DNA from: Paenibacillus sp. G2S3
GTDB taxonomy: Bacteria > Bacillota > Bacilli > Paenibacillales > Paenibacillaceae
Length of the DNA stretch: 64,000 nucleotides
Assembly: GCF_030123105.1 (NCBI RefSeq)
Contig: NZ_CP126095.1
Span: forward strand, 3,658,001 to 3,722,000
Reading direction: 5' to 3'
The position numbers were made by a program, and so were the translations under genes. A model generated the notes under the pieces. That model worked only from the letters and a program-made list of their open reading frames with translations, searched no databases and had not been told where the DNA came from. Of the stretch, positions 41,723 through 50,326 are shown piece after piece. How positions within the stretch are numbered: position 1 is the stretch's first letter; each line of letters begins with the position of its first letter.

Positions 41723-42985
41723 CTATCCGCGTATTTCTCCCGGAAGCTTGATAATAGTCACTTTCGCTCCCGCAGATATTCCTTTTTCCTCTGGTGGAAC
41801 AACAATCAAACAATCGCTATCCTTGATCGTAACCATCACGGAAGATTCATCAATACCTGCTGGAAAAGCATAAAGGCTGCCGTCACGGATCTCTAATCGC
41901 GCTCGAACAAATCGAGTAAAGTTGTTCACTCTGTTATAATCTGTACCCAGTGTGGCGCTCCATTCTGGTAAGAATGGCTGTGACGCGCTCTGCATTAATC
42001 TAATAACCGGACGTGCGAACAATTGAAACCCAACGAAACAAGCACCTGGATTACCTGATAAGGCTAATAGCAGCTTACCACCTCTAACAGCAGCAGTAGT
42101 TACGCTCCCAGGACGCATCGTTACTTTATTAAACAACATATCTCCACTCTCTTCACGTACCAAATCGCCCATGATATCATAATCTCCTACCGATACTCCA
42201 CCCGTTGTGATTACAAAATCATAAGTTTCTAATGCCATCTGCACTTTACTTCGAGCCAGCTCCAGATCGTCCACAATAGATCCCAGCATCACCGGGTCCC
42301 CCCCTGCCTCTTTGACTAAGGCTTCAAGCATAGGTGAGTTGCTGTTGCGAATTTTGCCAGGCTGTAGCGGTTCATGCACCTCCAGCAGCTCTGTTCCTGT
42401 CGCAAAGATAGCTACCTTAGGCCGACGATAGACTTTCACTGTATGTACCCCAAACGCTGCCAGAACAGCTATATCCCCTGCAGAGATTAATCGCCCCGCT
42501 GTCAGCACTAGCTCACCAGGGCTTAATTCCAGCCCCATCGGTGTGATATTAGACTTTGCTTCCTGCTTCTTTCGAATACCAATGTACGTCTTTCCTTCCT
42601 CCTCACGTGTCTCCGTTACTTCTAGCATAACTACAGTGTCTGCGCCTGACGGCACCTCTGCTCCAGTCATTATCCTTGCTGCTGTTCCCGAAGTTATATC
42701 TACCGATGCCACAGCGCCACATGGAATATTGTCCACCATTTCTAACCATACGACTTGTCCATTTACACAGTGATTTGTATCTGCTGCAATAATTGCATAT
42801 CCATCCATGCTAGAACGGTTAAACGCGGGAAAAGGATGTGGCGCAATCACTTCCTCAGCTAAATAACGACCACAACACTCATTCAAAAAGACCTCCTGTG
42901 GCTCTAGTGGTTTAGCAAATTTGATTATTTTGGCTTGTGCCTCTTTTACTTGAAGTGCTCTGCGCTGAAATTTTTGATCCGTCAT
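41723..42985 (-). CDS. moeA: Molybdopterin molybdenumtransferase MoeA
   Basis: Inserts molybdate into adenylylated molybdopterin in molybdenum cofactor synthesis. 420 residues. The N-terminal MoeA domain has FPAFNRSSMDGYAI near 58. The MoCF-binding domain (about 185-330) has KVAIFATGTELLEV and FVITTGGVSVGDYD, and a C-terminal domain IV ends the protein. The ATG at 42985 has GGAGG upstream. No other mo- genes are in the window. Confidence 0.93.
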   Translation of the reverse strand: MTDQKFQRRALQVKEAQAKIIKFAKPLEPQEVFLNECCGRYLAEEVIAPHPFPAFNRSSMDGYAIIAADTNHCVNGQVVWLEMVDNIPCGAVASVDITSGTAARIMTGAEVPSGADTVVMLEVTETREEEGKTYIGIRKKQEAKSNITPMGLELSPGELVLTAGRLISAGDIAVLAAFGVHTVKVYRRPKVAIFATGTELLEVHEPLQPGKIRNSNSPMLEALVKEAGGDPVMLGSIVDDLELARSKVQMALETYDFVITTGGVSVGDYDIMGDLVREESGDMLFNKVTMRPGSVTTAAVRGGKLLLALSGNPGACFVGFQLFARPVIRLMQSASQPFLPEWSATLGTDYNRVNNFTRFVRARLEIRDGSLYAFPAGIDESSVMVTIKDSDCLIVVPPEEKGISAGAKVTIIKLPGEIRG

Positions 42986-43114
42986 ACAATGCCTCCGCTC
43001 TAAATCGTCCATTTTTGCAGTACAATAGCTACTATTTTATCATGAGCCATCCTGATGTTAAAAACGAATAGCAGAAACGACAAAATTCCTTACCGATTTC
43101 AGCTAAGAAGTTGC

Positions 43115-43146
43115 ACAAAAAAAGATGCGATCACAAGATCACATCT
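43115..43146 (-). terminator. Intrinsic terminator of the DUF4178 gene
   Basis: AGATG.GATC / GATC.CATCT stem at 43123-43146, preceded by seven A that give a U-run on the minus strand. Confidence 0.8.
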
Positions 43147-43160
43147 CCTACAAATCATTT

Positions 43161-43667
43161 CTAGGATGCTCTAATTACCTTCACATCTCCAGGAATTACT
43201 TTTTCCCCTTCATAAAGCATGAATCGTCCATGTTGCCACTCTACACGCAGAAGTCGAGAATCATCTGATTGATATTGCCATACATGCTGCTCTCCGCCAT
43301 TCATAAAAGGGGTTTGGCCAGCAACAGCAACATATCCTTCATACTCTTCCTCCAGAAAAAATGTATAATCATCCAGCTCAAGTGTTGTTGGAACTTCAGC
43401 AGGATTATCTAAGCGCCCATCGATGGGTTTATACAATCCATATTGTAGCTGTTCCCGCTCCTCAATATGCAAATAGGCAATTTGACTACCATCTCTTAAT
43501 GTCAGTACTACCGCATTTCGTCCACGATTATGGGTCCTACCGGTTACCTCGTAGGTAACGAGCGATACTTCACAGATGTCTCCGGGAGACAAATTAAGCA
43601 TACTTTTCTGAACTTCCTGAGGCACTGGTTTGGAGAAAAGATTACCTATACGCTTCCATATACTCAA
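43161..43667 (-). CDS. DUF4178 domain protein
   Basis: About 168 residues, soluble. The core reads LSPGDICEVSLVTYEVTGRTHNRGRNAVVLTLRDGSQIAYLHIEER, then LDDYTFFLEEEYEGYVAVAG, as in DUF4178 proteins. It starts with TTG at 43667 behind GGGGGAACG; longer readings lack a ribosome binding site. It is third in a group with DUF350 and PspA, 14 bases after DUF350. DUF4178 is often found with PspA-like proteins; the function is unknown. Confidence 0.72.
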   Translation of the reverse strand: MSIWKRIGNLFSKPVPQEVQKSMLNLSPGDICEVSLVTYEVTGRTHNRGRNAVVLTLRDGSQIAYLHIEEREQLQYGLYKPIDGRLDNPAEVPTTLELDDYTFFLEEEYEGYVAVAGQTPFMNGGEQHVWQYQSDDSRLLRVEWQHGRFMLYEGEKVIPGDVKVIRAS

Positions 43668-43681
43668 CTTGATCGTTCCCC

Positions 43682-44086
43682 CTACATAAATGCAGAAATA
43701 ATTAATGCTCCCGTAATTTGCAGCGAGCCTGATAATAAGCCGTACCCGATTTTGCCAAGCTGTGTACCATGATCCAGATCCAGATTCCCCCATTTAGCTA
43801 AGAGAAAACGGACCGTTCTTTCCAATATAAGCAAAAGAAAAAAAGATACAATCGAGACCAGCAAAGCATCTGGCAGGCTGTTAGAAGCAGCTATCGATGA
43901 CGATAAAATGAAAGCCTGTGCCAATAGCTTCATCACAAAACGTGTAGTAACTGCCATATTTCCAGCCTTTAACTCTTCTAAATCATTGTATCGAGTGAAA
44001 AGTGAATCTACGAACATCAGCACAAACAGCAACACCGCGCCGCTCACTGTCCACACGACCATGGACACCAGGATATGGAAATCCAT
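43682..44086 (-). CDS. DUF350 membrane protein
   Basis: 134 residues with four hydrophobic segments (about 8-28, 47-67, 72-92, 110-132), the DUF350/YjfL pattern. The charged loop FVDSLFTRYNDLEELKAGNMAV lies after segment 1. It stands between PspA and DUF4178 on the same strand, suggesting a membrane partner for PspA. Function unknown. Confidence 0.8.
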   Translation of the reverse strand: MDFHILVSMVVWTVSGAVLLFVLMFVDSLFTRYNDLEELKAGNMAVTTRFVMKLLAQAFILSSSIAASNSLPDALLVSIVSFFLLLILERTVRFLLAKWGNLDLDHGTQLGKIGYGLLSGSLQITGALIISAFM

Positions 44087-44209
44087 TCTATAGCCCCCGC
44101 TTATTCATTTTGCATGCCTGTCATAAGCATAGATAAAGCGAAGAGGAAACGATATTCCTGTCTCCCCTTCGCCTGTGAACATCAGCCGTGAAACGGCTAA
44201 GATCAAATG

Positions 44210-44878
44210 TTATTGCTTCTCGTATTGTTTCATCAGAGCAGCCAATTCATCTTCCACTGCTTGATCTTTGTTCAACTTCTCGAACTCATCATCAAGTGAT
44301 TTGTTGCCCGAGCTCATCTCGTTGCTAGCTTCTGCTTGAGCTTCTGCTTGCATCATTTTTTCTTCCATACGTTTCAGGCCAGCAGATGCGGAATCAGAGC
44401 TGAAACCACTCATCGCTTTATTAATTTCGGTTTGAGCTTTGGCAGCATTATAACGAGCAACCAAGGTTTCACGTTTGTTCTTCATTTGAGTAAGTTGCTT
44501 ACGCATTTCTTCAAGCTTCCCACGAAGATTATCCGCAGAAGCTTTGTTCTGATCGAAGCTAGCTTTGTATTCTACCAGTTTAGCTTCAGCAGCCTTCTTC
44601 TCTTCCAGTGCACGGCGAGCCAGATCAACATTACCAGCTTGAGCTGCAGCATGTGCCTGTTGTGTACGTTTGTTAACAAGCGCTTCCTGCTCTTCATACA
44701 GCTGCTTGAATTTCTTCTCAATAGCGATTTGAGCCGCTACCGCTTTTTCTGCATCTTCCAAATCTTCGGTCATATCACGAATGTACTGATCCGTCATTTT
44801 AATCGGGTCTTCTGCTTTGTCAATAATCGCATTCACGTTAGACATCGTTAAATCGCGCAATCTTTTAAATATAGACAT
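44210..44878 (-). CDS. PspA/IM30 family protein
   Basis: Peripheral membrane protein of 222 residues that protects membranes under stress by forming oligomeric scaffolds (ESCRT-III-like). Almost entirely helical and coiled-coil, starting with the amphipathic MSIFKRLRDLTMSNVNAIID typical of PspA. It heads the PspA-DUF350-DUF4178 group, followed by a small hairpin (AGCCGT/ACGGCT at 44184-44198) and a 120-base gap. Confidence 0.9.
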   Translation of the reverse strand: MSIFKRLRDLTMSNVNAIIDKAEDPIKMTDQYIRDMTEDLEDAEKAVAAQIAIEKKFKQLYEEQEALVNKRTQQAHAAAQAGNVDLARRALEEKKAAEAKLVEYKASFDQNKASADNLRGKLEEMRKQLTQMKNKRETLVARYNAAKAQTEINKAMSGFSSDSASAGLKRMEEKMMQAEAQAEASNEMSSGNKSLDDEFEKLNKDQAVEDELAALMKQYEKQ

Positions 44879-44948
44879 GGTTTCATTCCTCCAAAAGATA
44901 ATTTAAAAACTCACTTGATATCTTTTACGCAGAATTGCCAATTCCGTT

Positions 44949-45287
44949 TCAAATTTGTTGCGCTAAATATTGATTAACTTTATTATTTACTATCTCTACG
45001 ACCTTCATAATGCCTTCTTTCGAGAGATCGTCGTAATGAATCCCCATCACCACTGTGACTGTCCTATTTAGAGCCTTAGCTACCCTGATCGCAATATCTT
45101 CGCTAATTGTATGCTCTTTATGATGAGGAACGGCAGAGGTCTGCACTTCCACCCGCTCTCCATTTAGATAAGCAGTACTTGCTGCTCCAATGTGACGAAC
45201 GCCTCCACTAATTACAAGCAAGAGATCACGTCCGACATGCGTCACCGTCAGCTCGATATCGTCAGGGTTAATCTTGTTAGAAGCCAA
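44949..45287 (-). CDS. LpdD-like small protein (prenylated-flavin chaperone-like domain)
   Basis: 112 residues. The sequence VGRDLLLVISGGVRHIGAAS near residue 18, a HKEHTISEDIAIRVAKAL segment, and VVMGIHYDDLSKEGIMKVVE near 80 look like the LpdD/PAC3-like family, some members of which sit with UbiD-type decarboxylases. No UbiD or UbiX gene is in the window. It lies 24 bases after pyrD on the same strand, so it may be co-transcribed with pyrKD. The function here is uncertain. Confidence 0.5.
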   Translation of the reverse strand: MASNKINPDDIELTVTHVGRDLLLVISGGVRHIGAASTAYLNGERVEVQTSAVPHHKEHTISEDIAIRVAKALNRTVTVVMGIHYDDLSKEGIMKVVEIVNNKVNQYLAQQI

Positions 45288-45310
45288 TAGTATCTCCTCA
45301 CTACTCCACT

Positions 45311-46243
45311 TTATATAATGCCTCTTATTTCATCCAAGGATTGAATATTCTCTTGCACCATGAATTGCCCAAGCTCTTCAACTAGCTGACTACCTGCTCT
45401 TAAATTCATAAAATTGTAGGTTCCCACTTGGATTACCGAAGCACCTGCCATAATAAATTCAATAATATCCGTTGCTGTGGTGATGCCTCCCATTCCGATC
45501 ACAGGAATAGATATGTTCTGTGCAACTTGATGCACCATGCGCAAAGCGACTGGCTTAATCGCAGGGCCGGACAGTCCGGCATACAAGTTATTAAATACAC
45601 TACTTCTCCGTCGCACATCGATTTTCATACCAGAAATGGTGTTAATTAATGAGACAGCATCTGCTCCCTCTTCCTCACACATTTGCGCCATTTCAACGAT
45701 ATTCTCAGCACCTGGAGACAGCTTTACAGCAAGTGGAAGCTTGGTGGCACGTCTAACAGCCTGTACTACCTTTCGCGCTTCTGAAGTCTTGATTCCAAAT
45801 GCAATCCCACCCTCTTTTACATTCGGACAAGAAATATTCAATTCAATCATATCTACAGCAGTTTTACCTAAGCTTGATCTGAGGTCTGCATCACGTTGGA
45901 TCATTTCTGCTCCAAGTACGTAGTCCTCAAGGGTGCCGCCCCCAAGATTCACCAAACGAGCGGTATCGAGTGTTTCCCAATAAGGGCATTCTTTTTCCAA
46001 GAACGCGGCTACCCCTGGATTCTCCAATCCAACACTATTCAGCATGCCAGAGGCTGTCTCGTATACTCGAGTGCCAGGATTACCTGCTTTGGGATGGAGA
46101 GTGAGCCCCTTCCCTGAGATTCCACCTAACATAGACATATCATACAGCTTGCCATATTCACGACCAAAGCCGAATGTTCCTGAAGCCATTACAATCGGAT
46201 TCTTAAAATGAACGCCTGCAATCGTTGTGCTCATCTTAGTCAT
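45311..46243 (-). CDS. pyrD: Dihydroorotate dehydrogenase B, catalytic subunit
   Basis: FMN enzyme oxidising dihydroorotate to orotate in pyrimidine synthesis, class 1B, working with PyrK and NAD+. 310 residues. Motifs: [16 protein letters not shown] near 15, active-site cysteine in [13 protein letters not shown] near 133, KLSPGA, and the phosphate-binding GMGGI / GASVIQVGT at the C-terminus. It overlaps pyrK by 8 bases. AGGAGGTG precedes the ATG. Confidence 0.93.
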   Translation of the reverse strand: MTKMSTTIAGVHFKNPIVMASGTFGFGREYGKLYDMSMLGGISGKGLTLHPKAGNPGTRVYETASGMLNSVGLENPGVAAFLEKECPYWETLDTARLVNLGGGTLEDYVLGAEMIQRDADLRSSLGKTAVDMIELNISCPNVKEGGIAFGIKTSEARKVVQAVRRATKLPLAVKLSPGAENIVEMAQMCEEEGADAVSLINTISGMKIDVRRRSSVFNNLYAGLSGPAIKPVALRMVHQVAQNISIPVIGMGGITTATDIIEFIMAGASVIQVGTYNFMNLRAGSQLVEELGQFMVQENIQSLDEIRGII

Positions 46244-46940
46244 GGAAAATCACCTCCTCAGAAAGGAACACAGGTCCGTCTGCACAGGCTTTTCGCTGAC
46301 CATCACGACAAGAAACACTACATACAAGACAAGCACCAATGCCGCAAGCCATTCGATTCTCTAGAGAGAGGTAAACTTTTGTTTTGCTGCCTGCCTCTTC
46401 AGCCGCTATGCCTTTAAGCTGTGCAGCTTTAAGCATAGGATGCGGACCACAGACAAAAACATGATCATATTGACTAAAATCTACACGATCCAAAATAAAT
46501 CCGCCTACATCTACTGTAAGCTCGGCAGCTAATGGGCGAAAAGCTTCTGTCCGGTAAGCTTCCCGACTAAAGCCTAGAAAGATATCACAACCAGGGAGCT
46601 GCTTCGCACAATAATATAGTGGCGCTATTCCGATCCCTCCACCAATAAGTGAAACCTTGCCTTCGACCTGCGGGAATCCCGTACCAAAAGGTCCTTCTAG
46701 CTCCACTGAATCACCAGGGGTCAACCGTGAAAATATCTCAGTGCCTTCCCCCACTACGTGATATAAAAATTCAACACTATCTTCGTTCACTTCATGTATA
46801 CTTAACGGTCTGGAAAGGATGGGATAAGCTCCCCATGCCCGTAACATGTAGAATTGACCCATTTTACCGCCACTATTCGTTTCAACCTTAAGGTGGTACA
46901 CTCCGTCTGTTAGCCTATCGTTACTTAAAACCATCCCCAC
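46236..46940 (-). CDS. pyrK: Dihydroorotate dehydrogenase electron transfer subunit
   Basis: FAD and [2Fe-2S] subunit of dihydroorotate dehydrogenase B that passes electrons from PyrD to NAD+. About 234 residues. FAD-binding RPLSIHEV near 45, NAD-binding [11 protein letters not shown] near 100, and the cluster cysteines in [15 protein letters not shown] near 200. I use the GTG at 46940, 9 bases after AAGGAG; the ATG at 46934 is an alternative. The pair stands apart from any other pyr gene in this window, and no PyrR attenuator was seen upstream. Confidence 0.9.
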   Translation of the reverse strand: MGMVLSNDRLTDGVYHLKVETNSGGKMGQFYMLRAWGAYPILSRPLSIHEVNEDSVEFLYHVVGEGTEIFSRLTPGDSVELEGPFGTGFPQVEGKVSLIGGGIGIAPLYYCAKQLPGCDIFLGFSREAYRTEAFRPLAAELTVDVGGFILDRVDFSQYDHVFVCGPHPMLKAAQLKGIAAEEAGSKTKVYLSLENRMACGIGACLVCSVSCRDGQRKACADGPVFLSEEVIFHD

Positions 46941-47027
46941 GTTATCAAGCTCCTTCAAATTTTATCTTTATTAAGATTGCATTAGAAGGAGTATAAAATC
47001 TGTGACAAACTTCACATTCAAAGCGAG

Positions 47028-48062
47028 CTATCCTTTTTTCCAGATCCCACGTTCATAAGGTTTGGGCACGTTTCGCACGCCTCCCAGCGCTTCTTCCGCA
47101 TGTAAAGCCCAATAAGGATCGCTTAACATCCCACGACCAACAGCTACCAGTTCAGCCCGTTCTTCCGCAACGATGGAGTGTGCCTCAGTAAAGGACTCAA
47201 GCCGCCCCACTGCAATTACAGGTACCTGTAACCCACTGCGAATAAACTCTGCCAGATCCACTTGATATGCAGGTCCTGCATTAGGGCCTCCATTTGAACC
47301 TATAGGACCTTCACCCCCAGAAGAAACATGGAACATATCCACTCCAGCATTTTTATACCGTCGGCAAATATCCAGGGCGTAATCAGCATCATATCCACCC
47401 TCAACATATTCCTTCGCAGATATTCTCATAATCAATGGCATGTCCACAGGAACAACTTCTCGGACTGCTTTAACTACCTGTACTCCAAACAATGCGAGAT
47501 CTTGTCCATACTCATCATCTCTGGTATTCGTCAATGGTGAATGAAACTGGTGAATTAAATAACCGTGTGCACCATGAATTTCGACCGTATCAAATCCTGC
47601 CTCCACAGCTCTGCTCGCACCTTCACGGAAAGCCTCAATCAACGCTGATATCCCTTCCTTAGAAAGAGCTTGTGGCGTTTTAGAATTAGCATCAAAAGGA
47701 ATTGCTGAAGGAGCCACTGGCGGCTCAGCATCCACAGCTTTCCGTCCAGCATGCCCTAATTGAATAGCGATTTTTGATCCATACGCATGTACACCATCCG
47801 TGATTTTACGATAAGCTTCAATTTGCGAATCACTCCAGATCCCTGTATCTCGATTAGTGATTCTACCGTCTGGATGTACGCCAGTCATTTCTACAATAAT
47901 AAATCCTGTACCGCCAATAGCACGGCTTACATAATGAACATAATGCCAATCATTAGGGATGCCATCCTCTTTATCCACCGAGTACTGGCACATAGGTGGC
48001 ATGACAATACGATTCTTCAGCGATAACCCCTTCAATTCATACGGTGCAAACAAATCAGACAT
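47028..48062 (-). CDS. namA: NADPH dehydrogenase, old yellow enzyme family (NamA/YqjM)
   Basis: FMN-dependent ene-reductase of 344 residues for electrophilic alkenes and xenobiotics. YqjM landmarks: NRIVMPPMCQYSVDKEDG with the redox cysteine near residue 25, IQLGHAGRKA near 100, and the His pair in EIHGAHGYLIHQFHSPLTN near 165. The C-terminus has the family motif VAVGRGMLSDPYWALHA. Separated from pyrK by about 90 bases on the same strand; perhaps a distinct unit. Confidence 0.93.
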   Translation of the reverse strand: MSDLFAPYELKGLSLKNRIVMPPMCQYSVDKEDGIPNDWHYVHYVSRAIGGTGFIIVEMTGVHPDGRITNRDTGIWSDSQIEAYRKITDGVHAYGSKIAIQLGHAGRKAVDAEPPVAPSAIPFDANSKTPQALSKEGISALIEAFREGASRAVEAGFDTVEIHGAHGYLIHQFHSPLTNTRDDEYGQDLALFGVQVVKAVREVVPVDMPLIMRISAKEYVEGGYDADYALDICRRYKNAGVDMFHVSSGGEGPIGSNGGPNAGPAYQVDLAEFIRSGLQVPVIAVGRLESFTEAHSIVAEERAELVAVGRGMLSDPYWALHAEEALGGVRNVPKPYERGIWKKG

Positions 48063-48247
48063 TCATGTCTCCATCCTTCCGTAATCTATAATTGGCCCGG
48101 GAATTCCCCGTTCTATTAGTATACACGCATTGGTTCCTTCAAGAAATCTTAACTCAAACTGTATTATTAGTAGCATAAATCTACCCATCTATGGAGATAA
48201 CAATTAAGAATATGGCGATGATCAGGTAGTAAAGGAGGCAGATGGGG

Positions 48248-49129
48248 ATGTATTTTCAACGGAGAGGTCAGAAACTGCTCGTAATATTAGGAACAATTAT
48301 AACTATGCTATTCCCAACCTATTCTTCAGAGGTTGCGTCAGCGCCTGTACAGAGTCAGAAGACTCCGCAAGATCAAACACAAATTGTACCCACTTCAGAC
48401 GAAGATACGGCAATTTCAGCAGGTAGCGCTGCTACAAATAGTTCTACGCTTAACAGCAATAAGAACACTAAAGGTCTGACGTTAAGTCAGCTGTTACACA
48501 AATACCCAGAGACTTTTAAGACTAGTGGTCCTCGGAATAAAGTCATAGCACTTACTTTTGATGATGTACCTGACCCAAGATTTACCCCCCAGTTGCTTAA
48601 CATCCTGAAAAAATATAACGTCAAAGCAACCTTCTTTGTAGTGGGAAGTAGAGCAAAAAAACATCCAGCCTTGGTGAAAAGAATGATTAGAGAAGGTCAT
48701 GCGATTGGAAATCACTCGTATAACCACCCTCAGTTTGTGAAGCTGGAGATGAATGATTTCCGATCACAAATCATTAAGACCGAAAATATTATACAAACCT
48801 TGGCCGGATATAAACCCCGTCTTATTCGCCCTCCCTATGGGGATATCAGTGAACAGCAGCTAAAATGGGCAAAAAGCCATGGCTACACGCTTGTGAATTG
48901 GAATGTGGACTCTTTGGACTGGAAAGGACTTTCCAAAAACCAAGTTAGAAATAACATTCTAGCTCATATTGGAAGAGGAGCAATTATTCTTCAACACGGT
49001 GGAGGCGGTCCAGGTAGTCATCTAGAAGGAACGATTCAGGCTTTACCTGAAATAATCACTATCATGCGAAAACGGGGATATACATTCGTTACCGTCCCTC
49101 AACTACTGCAGGTGTCCAAAAGTAAATAA
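48248..49129 (+). CDS. Polysaccharide deacetylase (NodB domain), exported
   Basis: About 293 residues. An N-terminal signal/anchor (residues 10-28) is followed by a Ser/Thr/Asn-rich linker to about 80 and a NodB domain. Catalytic motifs: TFDDVPDP (first Asp pair), GNHSYNHPQF (His metal ligands), RPPYGDIS, NWNVDSLDW, and ILQHGGGG. It probably deacetylates peptidoglycan or chitin-like glycans. The ATG at 48248 fits AAAGGAGG spacing better than the one at 48242. Confidence 0.87.
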   Translation: MYFQRRGQKLLVILGTIITMLFPTYSSEVASAPVQSQKTPQDQTQIVPTSDEDTAISAGSAATNSSTLNSNKNTKGLTLSQLLHKYPETFKTSGPRNKVIALTFDDVPDPRFTPQLLNILKKYNVKATFFVVGSRAKKHPALVKRMIREGHAIGNHSYNHPQFVKLEMNDFRSQIIKTENIIQTLAGYKPRLIRPPYGDISEQQLKWAKSHGYTLVNWNVDSLDWKGLSKNQVRNNILAHIGRGAIILQHGGGGPGSHLEGTIQALPEIITIMRKRGYTFVTVPQLLQVSKSK

Positions 49130-49160
49130 AATATCCCCAAATATATATTTTCTGATACGT

Positions 49161-49200
49161 AAAAAAAACGGAGGCAGCCCCTAAGGACTCCCTCCGTTTC
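49161..49200. terminator. Bidirectional terminator between deacetylase and LysM-3D genes
   Basis: ACGGAGG pairs with CCTCCGT around an AG.CCC/GG.CT inner stem. A run of eight A on the left serves the minus strand; TTTCCTGTTT follows on the plus strand. Confidence 0.8.
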
Positions 49201-49263
49201 CTGTTTAACCTTATTTAGAACTTTTCATATCTCTTAGTTATAATTCTCTCTATTTTTATCTAT

Positions 49264-49923
49264 CTATTTAACAATGTATAATTGTACATATTGATATCCA
49301 AATGATGATACAAAGCTTTGGCTACCAGGGATAAAGATATCGATACGATTGCCCTTTATAGCACCACCTACATCCGTTGCCGTAGCTAAGAATGCATCTT
49401 TAGGTAATCCATCATGTGAATGACCTGTTACCAATACTTTGGTACCCAGTGGAATCACACTTGGATCAACAGCAATAGTACCAATCTTTAGAGGATTTCC
49501 GAAATAATCTACGGCTCCCCATCCGCCGTTCTCACTGCTTGCGGAAGAATACGCTGAAGCTTTGACTTGAATCGTTTTGTCATAATTAAAGGACTTACCC
49601 CAGGCTTCAACTGTTTTGGACTCTGAGTTTACATTCAGACTTGGTGTAATTACTGGTGATTTGTCAGTTGTAGTTACGGACTCAGCCTGCATTTTACTAG
49701 GAATTGTAATCTCAAGCCCTTCGTAAATGTTAAGTGCTGCAACGTTTGGGTTTGCTTTCATTAACTCATTCATACCTACATTGTATTGCTTGGAAAGAGT
49801 ATAAAAAGTGTTGCCATCCTTAGCGATATGAACGCTGTCTGCATGAGCTGGAACGGCATGCAACAATGCACTGATTCCCATAATTGCAGCAAGGGCTTTA
49901 ATTGTTCTAAATCTGTTCTTCAT
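49264..49923 (-). CDS. LysM and 3D-domain cell wall protein (YocH-like)
   Basis: 219 residues. A signal peptide (cleavage near AHA-DS at 28) is followed by a LysM domain (about 30-76: GNTFYTLSKQYNVGMNELMKANPNV) and a C-terminal 3D domain (about 125-219) with the Asp motif: IAVDPSVIPLGTKVLV, ATDVGGAIKGNRIDIF. Such proteins are lytic transglycosylase-like muralytic enzymes. AGGAGG precedes the ATG. An inverted repeat lies in the promoter region. Confidence 0.88.
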   Translation of the reverse strand: MKNRFRTIKALAAIMGISALLHAVPAHADSVHIAKDGNTFYTLSKQYNVGMNELMKANPNVAALNIYEGLEITIPSKMQAESVTTTDKSPVITPSLNVNSESKTVEAWGKSFNYDKTIQVKASAYSSASSENGGWGAVDYFGNPLKIGTIAVDPSVIPLGTKVLVTGHSHDGLPKDAFLATATDVGGAIKGNRIDIFIPGSQSFVSSFGYQYVQLYIVK

Positions 49924-49974
49924 AATTGCCTCCTCATAGATGGGCGTGAACGGTATGACTTCCGTATACGCTCG

Positions 49975-49999
49975 TGTACATTTTAAGTACTTATGTACA
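49975..49999. promoter_or_regulatory. Inverted repeat upstream of the LysM-3D gene
   Basis: TGTACAT (49975-49981) and ATGTACA (49993-49999) flank an 11-base spacer containing the palindrome AAGTACTT. A possible operator, 50-75 bases before the start codon; regulator unknown. It does not match the WalR spacing. Confidence 0.4.
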
Positions 50000-50143
50000 T
50001 CCAGTTTGTGTGATGTCTTGGTGTGTTGCAGTCTTTTGTAAAACTGACAGGACTTAATATATCACAATTTTGTAACCTGTGCTTATGTAATTGTTACCAT
50101 TGTGAAAAATCAAGTTTCAATATTGTCATTTTTTGTGGATGTT

Positions 50144-50171
50144 GGTTAACATATTTTTTATTATGTAAACT
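50144..50171. other. XerD/dif-like palindrome, copy 5
   Basis: Left arm GGTTAACATAT, centre TTTTTA, right arm TTATGTAAACT. Almost the same sequence as copy 2, in the LysM-3D/ppk intergenic region. Confidence 0.65.
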
Positions 50172-50228
50172 TAAATAAAAGATACCTGCACTATTTTATA
50201 AAAATAATCATATAAAATTCCCGAATAT

Positions 50229-50245
50229 TTTACACAGCGTTAACA
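50229..50245 (+). promoter_or_regulatory. Pho-box-like direct repeat upstream of ppk
   Basis: TTTACA-N5-TTAACA, matching the PhoP direct repeat TT(A/C/T)ACA-N5-TT(A/C/T)ACA of Bacillus. A possible -10 (TAGAAT) lies 20 bases downstream at 50266-50271. Confidence 0.5.
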
Positions 50246-50326
50246 TTTCATGCTTTATCCAATAGTAGAATGATAGAATATGATAAATAGATTAGATATA
50301 GACAACGAATCATATTTGGAGGTCCC

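Larger units (their letters stand above)
49924..50326. other. Divergent intergenic region (LysM-3D / ppk)
   Basis: Four hundred bases with no gene. It contains the inverted repeat at 49975-49999, dif-like copy 5 at 50144-50171, the Pho-box-like site at 50229-50245, and the ppk ribosome binding site GGAGG. Confidence 0.6.

Noticed and set aside
49975..50100. WalR box upstream of the LysM-3D gene
   Set aside because: TGTA-type elements are present but not with the 11-base periodicity of the WalR direct repeat.
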